From: an uncultured Coriobacteriaceae bacterium | GTDB taxonomy: Bacteria > Actinomycetota > Coriobacteriia > Coriobacteriales > Atopobiaceae | Reading direction: 5' to 3' | DNA length: 64,000 nucleotides | Assembly (NCBI GenBank): GCA_902778135.1 | Contig: CACYWP010000007.1 | Span: forward strand, 117,323 to 181,322 | Shown: in pieces, positions 8,616-17,336 of the stretch | How positions within the stretch are numbered: position 1 is the first letter of the stretch | Layout of the letters: each line of letters starts with the position of its first letter | The notes under the pieces: generated by a model | Told to the model about the DNA's origin: nothing | The model's database searches: none | Seen by the model: the letters and a program-made list of their open reading frames with translations, nothing else | Translations under genes and position numbers: made by a program

Positions 8616-8653
8616 TTGCCGCGTGAAAGCCTCCGTCCGCCGTTCGGGCCAAG

Positions 8654-8686
8654 TTCGACCATCTGGGACGGTTCTCCACGGTCGAA
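8654..8686. repeat. 33-base dispersed palindrome, single copy
   Basis: Starts TTCGACCATCTGGGACGG and ends CCACGGTCGAA. It differs from the 7196 copies by one base in the left arm. Confidence 0.85.
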
Positions 8687-8698
8687 CTATATATGGCC

Positions 8699-8716
8699 GG
8701 ACGAGAGCTTCCGTCC
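8699..8716. repeat. 18-base palindrome, second family
   Basis: GGACGAGAGCTTCCGTCC: GGACG and CGTCC arms around an eight-base centre. A close relative lies at 27092-27109. Confidence 0.6.
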
Positions 8717-8799
8717 GCCATCCCGGCGCTGCAATTCTGGGGAGAGGATGGACGCCACGCGAGGCTGTGCCGTCGCTGCCGGCAAGCCTGTGGACCTGC

Positions 8800-9030
8800 T
8801 ATCATGGGCGCAACATAACACAAGAGGGTACGGTTACCGAGCTGCCAGGCCTCGACAAAAGGATTCCGGTTCTACTCCGGATCAGCCGTCGCTGTACTTG
8901 AGGACGTCGTGTCATGACCTTTCCGCCCGACGGGCGCGGTGCATGACCATTTCTGTTAGGCGGAGCGCATCCGCCGGTTCTGCCTGCCCTCGCAATGGCC
9001 GTCTGGCCAGGAAGGGCAGGGTGTCGAACC
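8800..9030 (+). promoter_or_regulatory. Candidate promoter and structured 5' leader of the ECF operon
   Basis: A -10-like TATCAT at 8800-8805 would start transcription near 8812, leaving a leader of about 220 bases. Within it are a TTCCGG/CCGGAT hairpin near 8861-8883, a GGCGGA/TCCGCC hairpin near 8961-8975 and a direct repeat CATGACC(T/A)TT near 8914 and 8942. The length and hairpins suggest a riboswitch or attenuator for a transporter operon. I could not match it to the cobalamin riboswitch core or to other classes I know, so the class is left open. Confidence 0.35.
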
Positions 9031-11910
9031 ATGCAAACACCCCAATCGCTGTTGCGTAGGACGCTTGCCGCACTGCTCTCGTTCGAGTTGGCAGTTGGCG
9101 GCGTGCCTGCGAGGGCATGGGCGGAGGGCCTGGAGGACCTGGCGTCCGCCGAAGAAACCGTTGTGGAGCAGGTCGTCGAGCAGGACGTCCCTGCCGAGGC
9201 AGACGAGCCCGCGGAGCTGGTAGAGCCCACGCCAGACGTCCTGCCCGCAGAGGCCGCGGACGAGGTCGCAGACCCTGATGACGCTGCGACAGGAGAGGCT
9301 GATTCACAGGCCCAGCAGATTCAGCAGGTCGTGGACCAGCAGGGTCAGGATGCGATTGGGGAGCAGCCTGTCGCAGACGTCGAGGCCGACCAGGCCACCA
9401 AGCCGGACAAGGCCCCCGAGGCGCTTGCCGCGCCGGAGGACGCGACCGTCTCGGTGAGCGCGGCGGTCGTCGGCGTCGACAGCGAGGGCACCCGCCAGGT
9501 GTGGGTTGCCCGCAAGGCCTACGAACTGCCCGAAGGCTCTACGGTGGAGGACCTGACCAAGCAGATGCTGGATGGCTCGGGTCTCTCCTACGAGGGCAGC
9601 ACCAGCCAGTACGGCTGGTCGTTGGACAGCATCACCAGCGCCGATGGCAGGACGCTGGCCTTCGACCCGCAGACCTGGGACTACTGGCAGCTGTTCGTCG
9701 ACGGTGCCTCGTCCGACCTAGGTGCCAGCAGCGTCACCCTCGCCGATGGGATGGCCGTCACCTGGTACTACTCCGGCTGGGGCCAGAGCCTGCCCGACGA
9801 ACAGTCGGTCACGGCCACCTGCGAGGTCTTCGGGCCCGACGGCACCTGGTCGACCCATCGAGAGCTGACGATGTCCGAGGGATCGACCGCTGCGGACCTG
9901 ACCGAGGCGGCACTCGCGGCCGCAGGCTACACCTATGCGAGCAGCACCAGCCAGTACGGCTGGTCGCTTGACAGCATCACCGCCCCCGACGGCACGGTTC
10001 TCGCCTTCGACCCGCAGACCTGGGACTACTGGCAGCTGTTCGTCGACGGCACCTCGTCTGACGTTGGCGCCAGCAGCGTCACCCTTGTCGATGGCATGAC
10101 CGTCTCGTGGTACTACTCCGGCTGGGGCGAGGACCTGCCCTCCGCGGAGATCGAGGTCGACCCGACCGCGGAGCGCCTATCTTATGAGGCGGAATGGTCC
10201 GGCTACAAGGGCACCGACCTGTCAGGCACCGTTGCCGCGGACACACCTACCGAAGAGGCCGAGCTGCTGTGGTCCGCGTCACTGCTGCCCTCCGGCAAGC
10301 AGTATGCCAACGTCAGCGACCCCATCCTGGTCAACGGGAGCGTCTACATCGTGGCAGATGCCGTCCTGCACCAGCTGGACGCTGCGACTGGCGCCGAGAA
10401 GGCACAGGCACCGCTGGCCAGGACGGTCAGCTATACGAGTCGCATTCGCTATGCCGACGGCTTGGTGCTGGTGCCGTTGGAGGGTGGGCGCGTCCAGGCC
10501 ATCACGGCTGACAAGCTGGTCACGGTGTGGCTGAGCGACGAGGTGCCCGAGCTGCCCGGCTGGGGCGGCAGCCTCGCTCCCCAGCAGAACTCATCGACGA
10601 TCATCACCCACGGAGGCTATGCCTACCTCGGCACGACCGACGGCCTGGGCTCGGGTGGCAACCTGCTGTGCCTGAGCCTCGAGACCGGTGCCACGCGCTG
10701 GTCGCATGCGAGCGGTTCGGGCTACTACTGGGCGGGATGCGCCATGACCGATGCGGGCCTGGTCGTGGCAGACGACGGCGGGACGCTGTCGCTGATCGAT
10801 GCGATGTCTGGCGAGGTCAGGGCGACGCTCGCGCTGGGCGTCGGGTCGCGTGCCAGCGTCGTTGCCGCGGACGGCTCGACCGTCTACGTCGTGACCAAGG
10901 ACGGCGTGTTGCGCAAGGTGACCGTGGCTGACGGCTCGCTGTCCGAGGCGGCCAACGTCAAGTTCGCCTCTTCCAGCACGACGACCCCGACCATCGCGGG
11001 CAGCCGCATCGTCGTCGCGGGCGTCTCGGAGAGCTATACCGGCGTGCTGGGCATCGTCGACCCGACCACGATGCAGGTCGTGCAGACGGTCACCAAGGCG
11101 GGGGATGCGAGCATCCCCGGTGACATCAAGAGCGCCCCGCTCGTGGCAACCACCTCCGACGGCATCTATGCCTACTTCACCGCCAACAACCTGCCCGGCA
11201 GCATCTATGTGTACAAGCTGGGCGAGGCGCTGGCAGCGGAGCTGTTCAAGCCCGCGTCCGATGCGCAGAACTACTGCATGTCGTCGGTCATCGCCGATGC
11301 CAACGGCGTGCTCTACTACACCAACGACTCGGCGACGATCTTTGCGTTGAAGGCCGTCGAGAAGACCGACGACGGCAAGACCGACGACGGCAAGACCGAC
11401 GACGGCAAGACCGACGACGGCAAGACCGACGACGGCAAGACCGACGACGGCAAGAAGGACAGCGGCGGCTCCAAGAAGGACGACAAGCAGCAGGACCAGG
11501 GCCAGAAGCCGAATGGCAGCAACGCCAACGGTGGCACCAGGACCGCATACATCCAGGTGAGGAGCAACACGCTGGGCACCGCCGCGTCGTCCACACCGAA
11601 GCGCGCGACGGAGTCGGCTGCGGGAACGGACAGGCAGACGTCCGCGAATACCAAGCAGGAGAAGGATGCGGCAGACGATGCGGGCGCAACGACGGAGAAG
11701 GCCGACGAGGACAAGGTCGTAGAGGTCGAACCCTATGACGGTGACCTGATAGAGAGGGAACCGGCACCCGATGACACCGAGCCCGTGCAGAAGGAGGAGC
11801 AGGCCAAGGGCAAGCTGCCCATCTGGCCGATCGTGGGCATGGCCCTGGGCAGCGTCGTCCTGCTGTTGGCGGTCTTCGGCCGCCGTCGCGACGACGGGGA
11901 CGAGGAGTAG
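9031..11910 (+). CDS. Surface-anchored DUF4430-repeat / beta-propeller protein
   Basis: A 959-residue protein. I chose ATG 9031 because a signal peptide (RRTLAALLSF...ARAWA) follows directly, although the frame is open to 8995. After an acidic linker come two near-identical DUF4430 (transcobalamin C-terminal-like) repeats at about residues 137-260 and 261-390, each containing TSQYGWSLDSIT and FDPQTWDYWQLFVDG. Residues 410-780 form a PQQ-type beta-propeller. Six TDDGK units, a charged linker, a single membrane helix (about 929-950) and an RRRDDGDEE tail anchor it to the membrane. It heads an ECF transporter operon, so it probably captures the vitamin, likely a corrinoid, outside the cell. The ligand is an inference from DUF4430. 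Confidence 0.88.
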   Translation: MQTPQSLLRRTLAALLSFELAVGGVPARAWAEGLEDLASAEETVVEQVVEQDVPAEADEPAELVEPTPDVLPAEAADEVADPDDAATGEADSQAQQIQQVVDQQGQDAIGEQPVADVEADQATKPDKAPEALAAPEDATVSVSAAVVGVDSEGTRQVWVARKAYELPEGSTVEDLTKQMLDGSGLSYEGSTSQYGWSLDSITSADGRTLAFDPQTWDYWQLFVDGASSDLGASSVTLADGMAVTWYYSGWGQSLPDEQSVTATCEVFGPDGTWSTHRELTMSEGSTAADLTEAALAAAGYTYASSTSQYGWSLDSITAPDGTVLAFDPQTWDYWQLFVDGTSSDVGASSVTLVDGMTVSWYYSGWGEDLPSAEIEVDPTAERLSYEAEWSGYKGTDLSGTVAADTPTEEAELLWSASLLPSGKQYANVSDPILVNGSVYIVADAVLHQLDAATGAEKAQAPLARTVSYTSRIRYADGLVLVPLEGGRVQAITADKLVTVWLSDEVPELPGWGGSLAPQQNSSTIITHGGYAYLGTTDGLGSGGNLLCLSLETGATRWSHASGSGYYWAGCAMTDAGLVVADDGGTLSLIDAMSGEVRATLALGVGSRASVVAADGSTVYVVTKDGVLRKVTVADGSLSEAANVKFASSSTTTPTIAGSRIVVAGVSESYTGVLGIVDPTTMQVVQTVTKAGDASIPGDIKSAPLVATTSDGIYAYFTANNLPGSIYVYKLGEALAAELFKPASDAQNYCMSSVIADANGVLYYTNDSATIFALKAVEKTDDGKTDDGKTDDGKTDDGKTDDGKTDDGKKDSGGSKKDDKQQDQGQKPNGSNANGGTRTAYIQVRSNTLGTAASSTPKRATESAAGTDRQTSANTKQEKDAADDAGATTEKADEDKVVEVEPYDGDLIEREPAPDDTEPVQKEEQAKGKLPIWPIVGMALGSVVLLLAVFGRRRDDGDEE
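11362..11454 (+). repeat. In-frame 15-base tandem repeat encoding TDDGK
   Basis: Six nearly perfect copies of AAGACCGACGACGGC inside the surface-protein gene, encoding a flexible charged linker between the propeller and the membrane anchor. Copy number is likely to vary between strains by slippage. Confidence 0.9.
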
Positions 11911-11912
11911 CC

Positions 11913-12767
11913 ATGGTTGACGAGCTTCATGACGACGGTATCCCGAACGCTTCGCGCCAAGGCAAGGTCGTGCGCGGCATAGTCGCCGCCATCGCGACCT
12001 TGGTGATCGCCTTCTGTGGTTGGTCGATGTCCGAGTATGTCGGCGGTCGCGACCCGTTGGCTGGCCTGTTGCCCCACGACGCGCTCCAGACGACCGCGGA
12101 GGCGGCCGACGACACGACGAGCGACCAGGATGACAAGGCGGCATCCAAGGACGCGAAGGCAGACAAGACCTCCCAGGCGGCCGACAAGAAGTCCGACAAG
12201 GACGCGGACAAGGCCAAGAAGGCTGACAAGAAGAAGGGCGACAAGGAATCCAAGACCGAGCAGGCGAAGGCTTCCGCGGCTGACGATGCGCCCTCTCGGG
12301 ACGCCACCCCCTCTCAGGGCGGCGTGACCCATGAGGTGGTCGAGACGGTTGCCGTCGAAGAGGCGGTGCCCGTGGACGGCTCGTCCCCCTCGCAGGATCC
12401 GTCCCCGACGCAACAGGCACCCGTCGCCCAGGAGGCGGCTCCCGTCGCGGAGCCGGAGGTACAGGAGCCCGCTCGCCCGCAGACCATCCTCGTCACGCTC
12501 TCCATCGATGGGGGAGCGGGCGCCAGCTCGGCGACGATCGAGCTCTATCCGGGGGCCACGGCCTTCGACGCGCTCGTAGCGGCGGGCGTCGGTGTCGAGA
12601 CGATCCCCAACCCGTTCGGTTCGGGCACGTGGGTCACGTCAATAGGTGGCCTGGCGGAGGATGCCGGCCACGGGTGGACCTATCGCGTCAACGGGTCCAT
12701 GCCCAATGTCATGAGCGACCTGTATCAGCTGGGAGATGGCGACTCGGTGCTATGGCAGTACGTCTGA
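11913..12767 (+). CDS. Membrane-anchored DUF4430 protein of the ECF operon
   Basis: A 284-residue protein starting two bases after the previous stop. One N-terminal membrane helix (about residues 25-45), then a long Lys/Asp/Ala-rich and Pro-rich linker (about 60-185), then a single DUF4430 domain to the end (ELYPGATAFDALVAAGVGVE and GWTYRVNGSMPN are characteristic). In transcobalamin this C-terminal fold contacts cobalamin. Here it may pass ligand from the larger surface protein to the ECF S subunit. No enzymatic motif is seen. Confidence 0.85.
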   Translation: MVDELHDDGIPNASRQGKVVRGIVAAIATLVIAFCGWSMSEYVGGRDPLAGLLPHDALQTTAEAADDTTSDQDDKAASKDAKADKTSQAADKKSDKDADKAKKADKKKGDKESKTEQAKASAADDAPSRDATPSQGGVTHEVVETVAVEEAVPVDGSSPSQDPSPTQQAPVAQEAAPVAEPEVQEPARPQTILVTLSIDGGAGASSATIELYPGATAFDALVAAGVGVETIPNPFGSGTWVTSIGGLAEDAGHGWTYRVNGSMPNVMSDLYQLGDGDSVLWQYV

Positions 12768-12768
12768 C

Positions 12769-13650
12769 ATGAGAGCCGCGCCACTACAGCCCTTCGAGGC
12801 GGTGCACCCCCTGGTGCCTGTCACCTACGTGGCAGGCACCATGGTGCTTGCCATGTGCGCCTTCCATCCCGTCTATGCCGCCCTGTCGCTGACCGGCGCG
12901 CTCGGCTGCTCGCTGGCGCTGCGCGGGGTCAGGCGCACAGCGGAGGCGCTGCGCTGGCAGCTGCCCCTGTTCGCCCTGGTGTGCCTGACGAACCCCCTCT
13001 TCTCGCAGCGGGGGTCGACGGTGCTGCTGTCCGTGGGCTGGCTGACGGTGCGTCTGGAGAGCCTGGTCTTCGGGTTGTGCATGGGCATGATGCTGGTCGC
13101 CTCGCTGATGTGGCTGTGGTGCGCCAGCGACGTGCTGACACTGGACCGCCTGCTGGGTCTGGGGGGTTCGGTGCTGCCGACGGTCGGCCTGATGGCCTCC
13201 ATGGTCATGCGCCTGGTGCCCCAGCTGGTGCGACGTGGCGGGCAGGTGTCGGCGACGCGCGCCGCCTGCTCCGCTGCGAGGGATGGGGGCGGAGTGGTGG
13301 CCTCGTCGGCACGCCTTTCGGGCATCCTGCTCAGCTGGTCGCTTGAGGACTCCATCGAGCGCAGCGACGCGATGAGGGCCCGGGGCTGGCAGGCCGGGGC
13401 CACTCGCTCGCACTATCTGGCATGGCATATGTCCGTCGGTGACGTGCTGTGGCTGGTCGCGCTGGCGGCCCTGATCGCGCTTGACGCCCTGTTGCAACGG
13501 GTTGCCTGCTCGCAATGGGCGTTCTATCCCACGATGCCCCACCTGGTTGCCTGGTGGGGCTACCTCGTGCATGTCGTGCTGGTCGTCCTGCCCATGCTGG
13601 TCGTCGGGGCGGATTGGGCGGCCTGGTTCCTGGCGGGGAGGCGCGCATGA
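12769..13650 (+). CDS. ecfT: ECF transporter transmembrane subunit EcfT
   Basis: A 293-residue polytopic protein from ATG 12769, directly after the preceding stop. It has the CbiQ/EcfT fold: several hydrophobic segments and the coupling-helix signature AMRARGW near residues 201-207, which touches the ATPase. It links the two-domain ATPase encoded next with the substrate-binding S subunit at 15065. The stop codon overlaps the ATPase start (ATGA), indicating translational coupling. Confidence 0.92.
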   Translation: MRAAPLQPFEAVHPLVPVTYVAGTMVLAMCAFHPVYAALSLTGALGCSLALRGVRRTAEALRWQLPLFALVCLTNPLFSQRGSTVLLSVGWLTVRLESLVFGLCMGMMLVASLMWLWCASDVLTLDRLLGLGGSVLPTVGLMASMVMRLVPQLVRRGGQVSATRAACSAARDGGGVVASSARLSGILLSWSLEDSIERSDAMRARGWQAGATRSHYLAWHMSVGDVLWLVALAALIALDALLQRVACSQWAFYPTMPHLVAWWGYLVHVVLVVLPMLVVGADWAAWFLAGRRA

Positions 13651-15053
13651 GCGAGAACGACGTGCTGGCAGCTGCGCTGGAGTTCGACCATGTCCGCTTC
13701 GCGTATCCCGGGCAGGAGGACCCTGTGCTGCGGGATGCGACGGCCAGCATACCGAGGGGCGCGTTCGCCCTGGTGACGGGGGATACGGGGTCGGGCAAGA
13801 CGACGCTGCTGCGTCTGGCGAAGCGCGAGATCCGTCCCTCGGGCGACCTTTCGGGCAGCGTCCTGTGCCTTGGCAGGGATGTCGCCGACCTGGACGTGCG
13901 CGAATCCGCGCGGTCGGTGGGATTCGTCTTCCAGCGTCCCGAGAACCAGATCGTCTGTGACACGGTCTGGCACGAGATGGCCTTCGGGCTGGAGAACCTG
14001 GCCACGCCCCAGCAGGGCATGCGCCGCCGCATTGCGGAGACCTGCAGCTACCTTGGCATGGAGCCCTGGTTCCGCAAACGTGTGGACGAGCTGTCCGGTG
14101 GCCAGCGACAGGTGCTGGCGCTGGCTTCGGTGCTGGTGATGCGGCCGGACGTGCTGCTGTTGGACGAGCCGACCTCGATGCTGGACCCCGTCGCGGAGCG
14201 ACGCTTCCTGGCGCTGCTGTTCCAGCTCAACCGCGAGCAGGGCATGACGGTGGTGGTGGCGACGCATGCCCCCGAGAGGCTGGCAGCCTATGCGACGATG
14301 CGACTGCACGTACAGGATGGCCACCTGGTGCACATGCCCGTCGGGGAGCGGGAGGATGGGGCCCCTACGCGAACGGAGCAGGTGCGGGCGTCGTCGGGCA
14401 ATCCCCCTGCCGTATCCCTGCGTGACGTGTGGATGCGCTACGACCGCGAGGGGGACTGGGTGCTGCGCGGCATGAGCCTGGACATCCCGCGCGGGTCGGT
14501 CCATGCGCTGGTGGGCAACAACGGGTCGGGCAAGTCGACCGTGCTCCACGCGATGGCGGGGGTGCTGCGCGTGCAGCGAGGCCGCGTGCGCAACGCGCTG
14601 CGCCGAAGCCAGTCGTTGCTGCCCCAGGACCCCAAGATGCTGCTTGCCTGCCAGACGGTGCGCGAGGAGCTGCTGGAATGGGACCCGTCGGGTGGCGAGG
14701 AGACTCTGGGGCGGTTGCTGGGCACGTTGGGCTTGTCGCGAGGGCTGCTGGACCGTCATCCCTACGACCTGTCCGGAGGCCAGCAGCAGCTGGTCGCCTT
14801 GGGCAAGCTGCTGGCGCACGGCCCGCATCTGCTGTTGCTGGACGAGCCGACCAAGGGACTGGATCGTCCCGCTCGGAAGGTGGTGGCCCAGGCCATCGCC
14901 CATGCCCGCGAGCGCGATGCGACGGTGGTCATCGCCACACATGACACATCGTTCGTCCAGGAGGTTGCCGACACGGTGTCGCTGCTCTTCGATGGGCAGG
15001 TCGCCGCAACCCAGTCGGTCGACCGCTACCTGTCCGACCGATGGCTCGTCTGA
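13647..15053 (+). CDS. ECF transporter ATPase, EcfA-EcfA' fusion
   Basis: A 468-residue protein with two complete ABC ATPase halves in one chain. Half one: Walker A GDTGSGKTT near residue 45, signature LSGGQRQ near 149, Walker B LLLDEPTSMLDP. Half two: Walker A GNNGSGKST near 290, signature LSGGQQQ near 375, Walker B LLLDEPTKGLD. Many ECF systems use two separate genes; here they are fused. It powers uptake through EcfT and the S subunit in the same operon. Confidence 0.93.
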   Translation: MSENDVLAAALEFDHVRFAYPGQEDPVLRDATASIPRGAFALVTGDTGSGKTTLLRLAKREIRPSGDLSGSVLCLGRDVADLDVRESARSVGFVFQRPENQIVCDTVWHEMAFGLENLATPQQGMRRRIAETCSYLGMEPWFRKRVDELSGGQRQVLALASVLVMRPDVLLLDEPTSMLDPVAERRFLALLFQLNREQGMTVVVATHAPERLAAYATMRLHVQDGHLVHMPVGEREDGAPTRTEQVRASSGNPPAVSLRDVWMRYDREGDWVLRGMSLDIPRGSVHALVGNNGSGKSTVLHAMAGVLRVQRGRVRNALRRSQSLLPQDPKMLLACQTVREELLEWDPSGGEETLGRLLGTLGLSRGLLDRHPYDLSGGQQQLVALGKLLAHGPHLLLLDEPTKGLDRPARKVVAQAIAHARERDATVVIATHDTSFVQEVADTVSLLFDGQVAATQSVDRYLSDRWLV

Positions 15054-15064
15054 CGGGGTGCGCC

Positions 15065-15784
15065 ATGGGAAACGCAACCACATCCTTCGCAGGGCGGACT
15101 TGGCAGCTCCTTGAGCTGCCCGCACTCCTGCTCGTGCCTACGGTCATGCTGGCCTGCGCCTTCCTTGAGGTGCGGGCGACGGCCCTGATGACCATGATGG
15201 TGACGGTCGCATGTCTCGGCCTCTTCCTCGTCGGCTACGACGCGTCGAGGCCGACGCTGCGCCAGATCATGCCCACGGTCGTGCTTGCCTCGGTGGCCGC
15301 GGCGGGCAGGGTGCTCTTCGCGGCGGTTCCGGACGTCAAGCCGGTCAGCGCCATCGCCATCGTCGCGGGGGCAACATTGGGACGACGGCAGGGCTTCATG
15401 ACCGGCGCTCTGGCGGCGCTCGTGTCCAACGTCTACTTCGGACAGGGGGCATGGACTCCGCTGCAGATGTACGCATGGGGCATGGTGGGCTATCTGGCAG
15501 GGGTGCTGTCCGATGCCGGCGCCTTCCGGCGCCCTTGGGCGGTCTATGCATGGGGTTTCGCATCAGCCCTGCTCTATGGGGCCGTGCTCAATGGTTGGCA
15601 CGTGTTGGGGTTCCTACGGCCCCTGACGTGGCAGACGGCACTGGCCGCCTTCGTCGCAGGCGTTCCCCTGGACATCGTGCATGGCGCTGCGACGGTCGCC
15701 TTCCTCGTCCTCATCTGGGCAGGATGGCGGCGCGCCATCGAGCGCGTCGTGGGCAAGTACGACTTGGGGTCAGCCCGCCAATGA
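15065..15784 (+). CDS. ECF transporter S component (predicted corrinoid/vitamin specificity)
   Basis: A 239-residue membrane protein with about six hydrophobic segments. I use ATG 15065 (GGGGTG upstream) rather than ATG 15041, which would overlap the ATPase gene and has no ribosome site. Residues AAVPDVKPVSAIAIVAG, SNVYFGQGAWTPLQMYAWG and the following GYLAG are typical of S components found beside DUF4430 proteins. Family and context suggest cobalamin or a precursor, but the ligand is an inference. It completes the transporter begun at 9031. Confidence 0.85.
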   Translation: MGNATTSFAGRTWQLLELPALLLVPTVMLACAFLEVRATALMTMMVTVACLGLFLVGYDASRPTLRQIMPTVVLASVAAAGRVLFAAVPDVKPVSAIAIVAGATLGRRQGFMTGALAALVSNVYFGQGAWTPLQMYAWGMVGYLAGVLSDAGAFRRPWAVYAWGFASALLYGAVLNGWHVLGFLRPLTWQTALAAFVAGVPLDIVHGAATVAFLVLIWAGWRRAIERVVGKYDLGSARQ

Positions 15785-15889
15785 CATGCCCGCCCGGCGG
15801 CGCCGGCTGGAGCTGCCAGCGCTTGTGACTGGTTGCGCAAGGCTCGCTGTGGCATCATCGCGATAGGCACAGGCGGGGAGGGGGTTCTC

Positions 15890-16942
15890 GTGACACAGCC
15901 AAGGAAAGCCGTGAGGCATGCGCGCCCCAGCTCGGGACGCGTCACGTACTTCGACTGGCTGCGCGGCTTGGCGACGCTGGCCGTGGTGGTGCTGCACATG
16001 TGCAACAAGGTGCTGACCGACCATCCCGTATATGAGCTCGGGGTGCCGATGGTGCTGGCGTGGACCGAGCTCCAGCTGTTGCTGACCCGCTGGGCGGTGC
16101 CGGTCTTTCTCATGGTTTCGGGAGCCCTGCTGTTGGACCCAAGACGCCAGCCCGAGTGGCCCAAGCTCGGACGCTACATCGCGCGCATGCTGGGCGTGCT
16201 GGCGGTCTTCTGCCCCGTCTACGCCTGTATGAGCGCCCGTGCCATCAGCTTCCAGGCCATCGCCAAGGGGCTGGGCGATGCCCTCTGCCAGGGCTCGTGG
16301 GACCACCTGTGGTACGTCTATGCCCTCATCGGCCTGTACCTGTTGACCCCGATGCTCGCGGGATTCGTGCGTGCGGCCTCGCGCCGGATGCAGCGGGACA
16401 CGCTGGCTGTCCTGGCCGTCATCACGCTCGCGCTGCCCACCGCATCGTCTGTGACGGGTGCCCCGATCGCCAGGCTGGGTTGGGTGGGATTCCCGGTCTT
16501 CTACTACCTGCTTGGTTCCTACCTGCATCGCTACCTGCGTCTCGACGGGCGGGTGAGGCTGGTGGGCCTCGGGTCCCTGGTCGTCTGTGCCTTGGCCTGT
16601 GCGGCCATCGTCTGCTTGCAATGGCGCTATCCAAAGTGGCTCATCATTCCCGAGAGCCCCTTGGTCGCGGCATGGTCGGCCTACGTCTTCCTGGCGGTGC
16701 GCGAGGCGGTGGGCCAGCGTGTCCCGCCCCGTGCCATCGCAAGCGCCTCGCGCCTCAGCCTGGCGGTCTACCTGCTCCATCCCCTGGTCATCATCACGCT
16801 GTATCGGCGTCTGTGGTGGATGCCGTACGAGACCTTCCCGCCCGTGGTGTTCGAGTTGGTGGTCCTGGCCATCACCTATGGGGTGACCTTCCCGGTGGCC
16901 TCCCTGCTGCAACGTGCCCCCGTGCTGCGCAAGATCCTGTGA
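15890..16942 (+). CDS. Acyltransferase-3 family membrane protein
   Basis: A 350-residue protein starting at GTG 15890 behind GGGGAGGGGG. About ten hydrophobic segments. The family start motif FDWLRGLATLAVVVLHM contains the conserved histidine, and a second motif SWDHLWYVYALIGLYLLTP follows. Such integral membrane enzymes O-acylate extracellular polysaccharide, peptidoglycan or lipids. It is paralogous to the gene at 24815. It follows the ECF operon by about 100 bases and probably has its own promoter. The acceptor is unknown. Confidence 0.88.
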   Translation: MTQPRKAVRHARPSSGRVTYFDWLRGLATLAVVVLHMCNKVLTDHPVYELGVPMVLAWTELQLLLTRWAVPVFLMVSGALLLDPRRQPEWPKLGRYIARMLGVLAVFCPVYACMSARAISFQAIAKGLGDALCQGSWDHLWYVYALIGLYLLTPMLAGFVRAASRRMQRDTLAVLAVITLALPTASSVTGAPIARLGWVGFPVFYYLLGSYLHRYLRLDGRVRLVGLGSLVVCALACAAIVCLQWRYPKWLIIPESPLVAAWSAYVFLAVREAVGQRVPPRAIASASRLSLAVYLLHPLVIITLYRRLWWMPYETFPPVVFELVVLAITYGVTFPVASLLQRAPVLRKIL

Positions 16943-17007
16943 TTCGACCGTCTGGGACGGTTCTCCCCGGTCGAACCGACCGTCTGGGACGGTTCTCCCC
17001 GGTCGAA
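16943..17007. repeat. Two 33-base-family palindromes directly after a stop codon
   Basis: A full copy at 16943-16975 starts at the base after the TGA of the acyltransferase gene, and a 5'-shortened copy follows at 16978-17007. Both end TTCTCCCCGGTCGAA. The location suggests a role as an mRNA 3' stem-loop. Confidence 0.88.
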
Positions 17008-17076
17008 CCCGACCGTTGGAGATGATCGTTTTCGTTCGGCGGCGGTCTGTTGATCAGGCACGGCATCTGAGGTCCC

Positions 17077-17178
17077 TTCGACAAAGGGGAACCGTGCCCG
17101 TTGGACTAAGCTTTCGACCGCAGAGAACCGTCCCCGAAGGACCAATTGGACCATCTGGGACGGTTCTCCTTGGTCGAA
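17077..17178. repeat. Three adjacent palindrome copies, alternating orientation
   Basis: 17077-17109 (diverged, GGGGAACCGTGCCC centre), 17113-17145 (inverted, GAGAACCGTCCCC centre) and 17146-17178 (forward, starts TTGGACCATCTGGGACGG). Each is 33 bases. The inverted and last copies abut, creating a larger palindrome at 17141-17151. Confidence 0.8.
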
Positions 17179-17271
17179 CCTTGCGCCTGGTGCGACTGGC
17201 ACGCCCTTGTCACCTGCGCGCGCCGATGCTCCGCCATCCTGCGAAAAAGGCGTGACACTGCGGCCAAACGC

Positions 17272-17301
17272 TTGAACAGCACCCCTACCCAGTGCTAACG
17301 T
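17272..17301 (+). promoter_or_regulatory. Candidate yebC promoter
   Basis: TTGAAC (17272-17277), an 18-base spacer, then TAACGT (17296-17301), 35 bases before the yebC start. Confidence 0.4.
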
Positions 17302-17336
17302 ATGCGTGTTTGTTCAAAGACAAGATAGGAGACCGC

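Larger units (their letters stand above)
8555..9030. other. 476-base intergenic region: terminator, repeats, promoter, long leader
   Basis: No protein gene is supported here. In order it contains the CobW terminator (8582-8615), one 33-base palindrome (8654-8686), one second-family palindrome (8699-8716), a candidate -10 TATCAT (8800-8805), and then about 220 bases of apparently structured leader before the ECF operon. Confidence 0.7.
16943..17336. other. 394-base intergenic repeat cluster and yebC promoter
   Basis: No protein gene is supported. It holds five palindrome copies (16943-17007 and 17077-17178) and, near the right end, a candidate promoter for yebC. Confidence 0.75.

Noticed and set aside
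8806..9030. Cobalamin riboswitch before the ECF operon
   Set aside because: Some fragments (CAGCC, CGC) resemble the consensus, but the B12 box and the core order are not present, so only an unclassified structured leader is reported.
11362..11454. Minisatellite or CRISPR fragment
   Set aside because: It is an in-frame coding repeat (TDDGK linker) without spacers.
16943..17178. CRISPR-like array
   Set aside because: The repeats are palindromic, sometimes inverted, directly adjacent or separated by a few bases, and without uniform spacers or cas genes.
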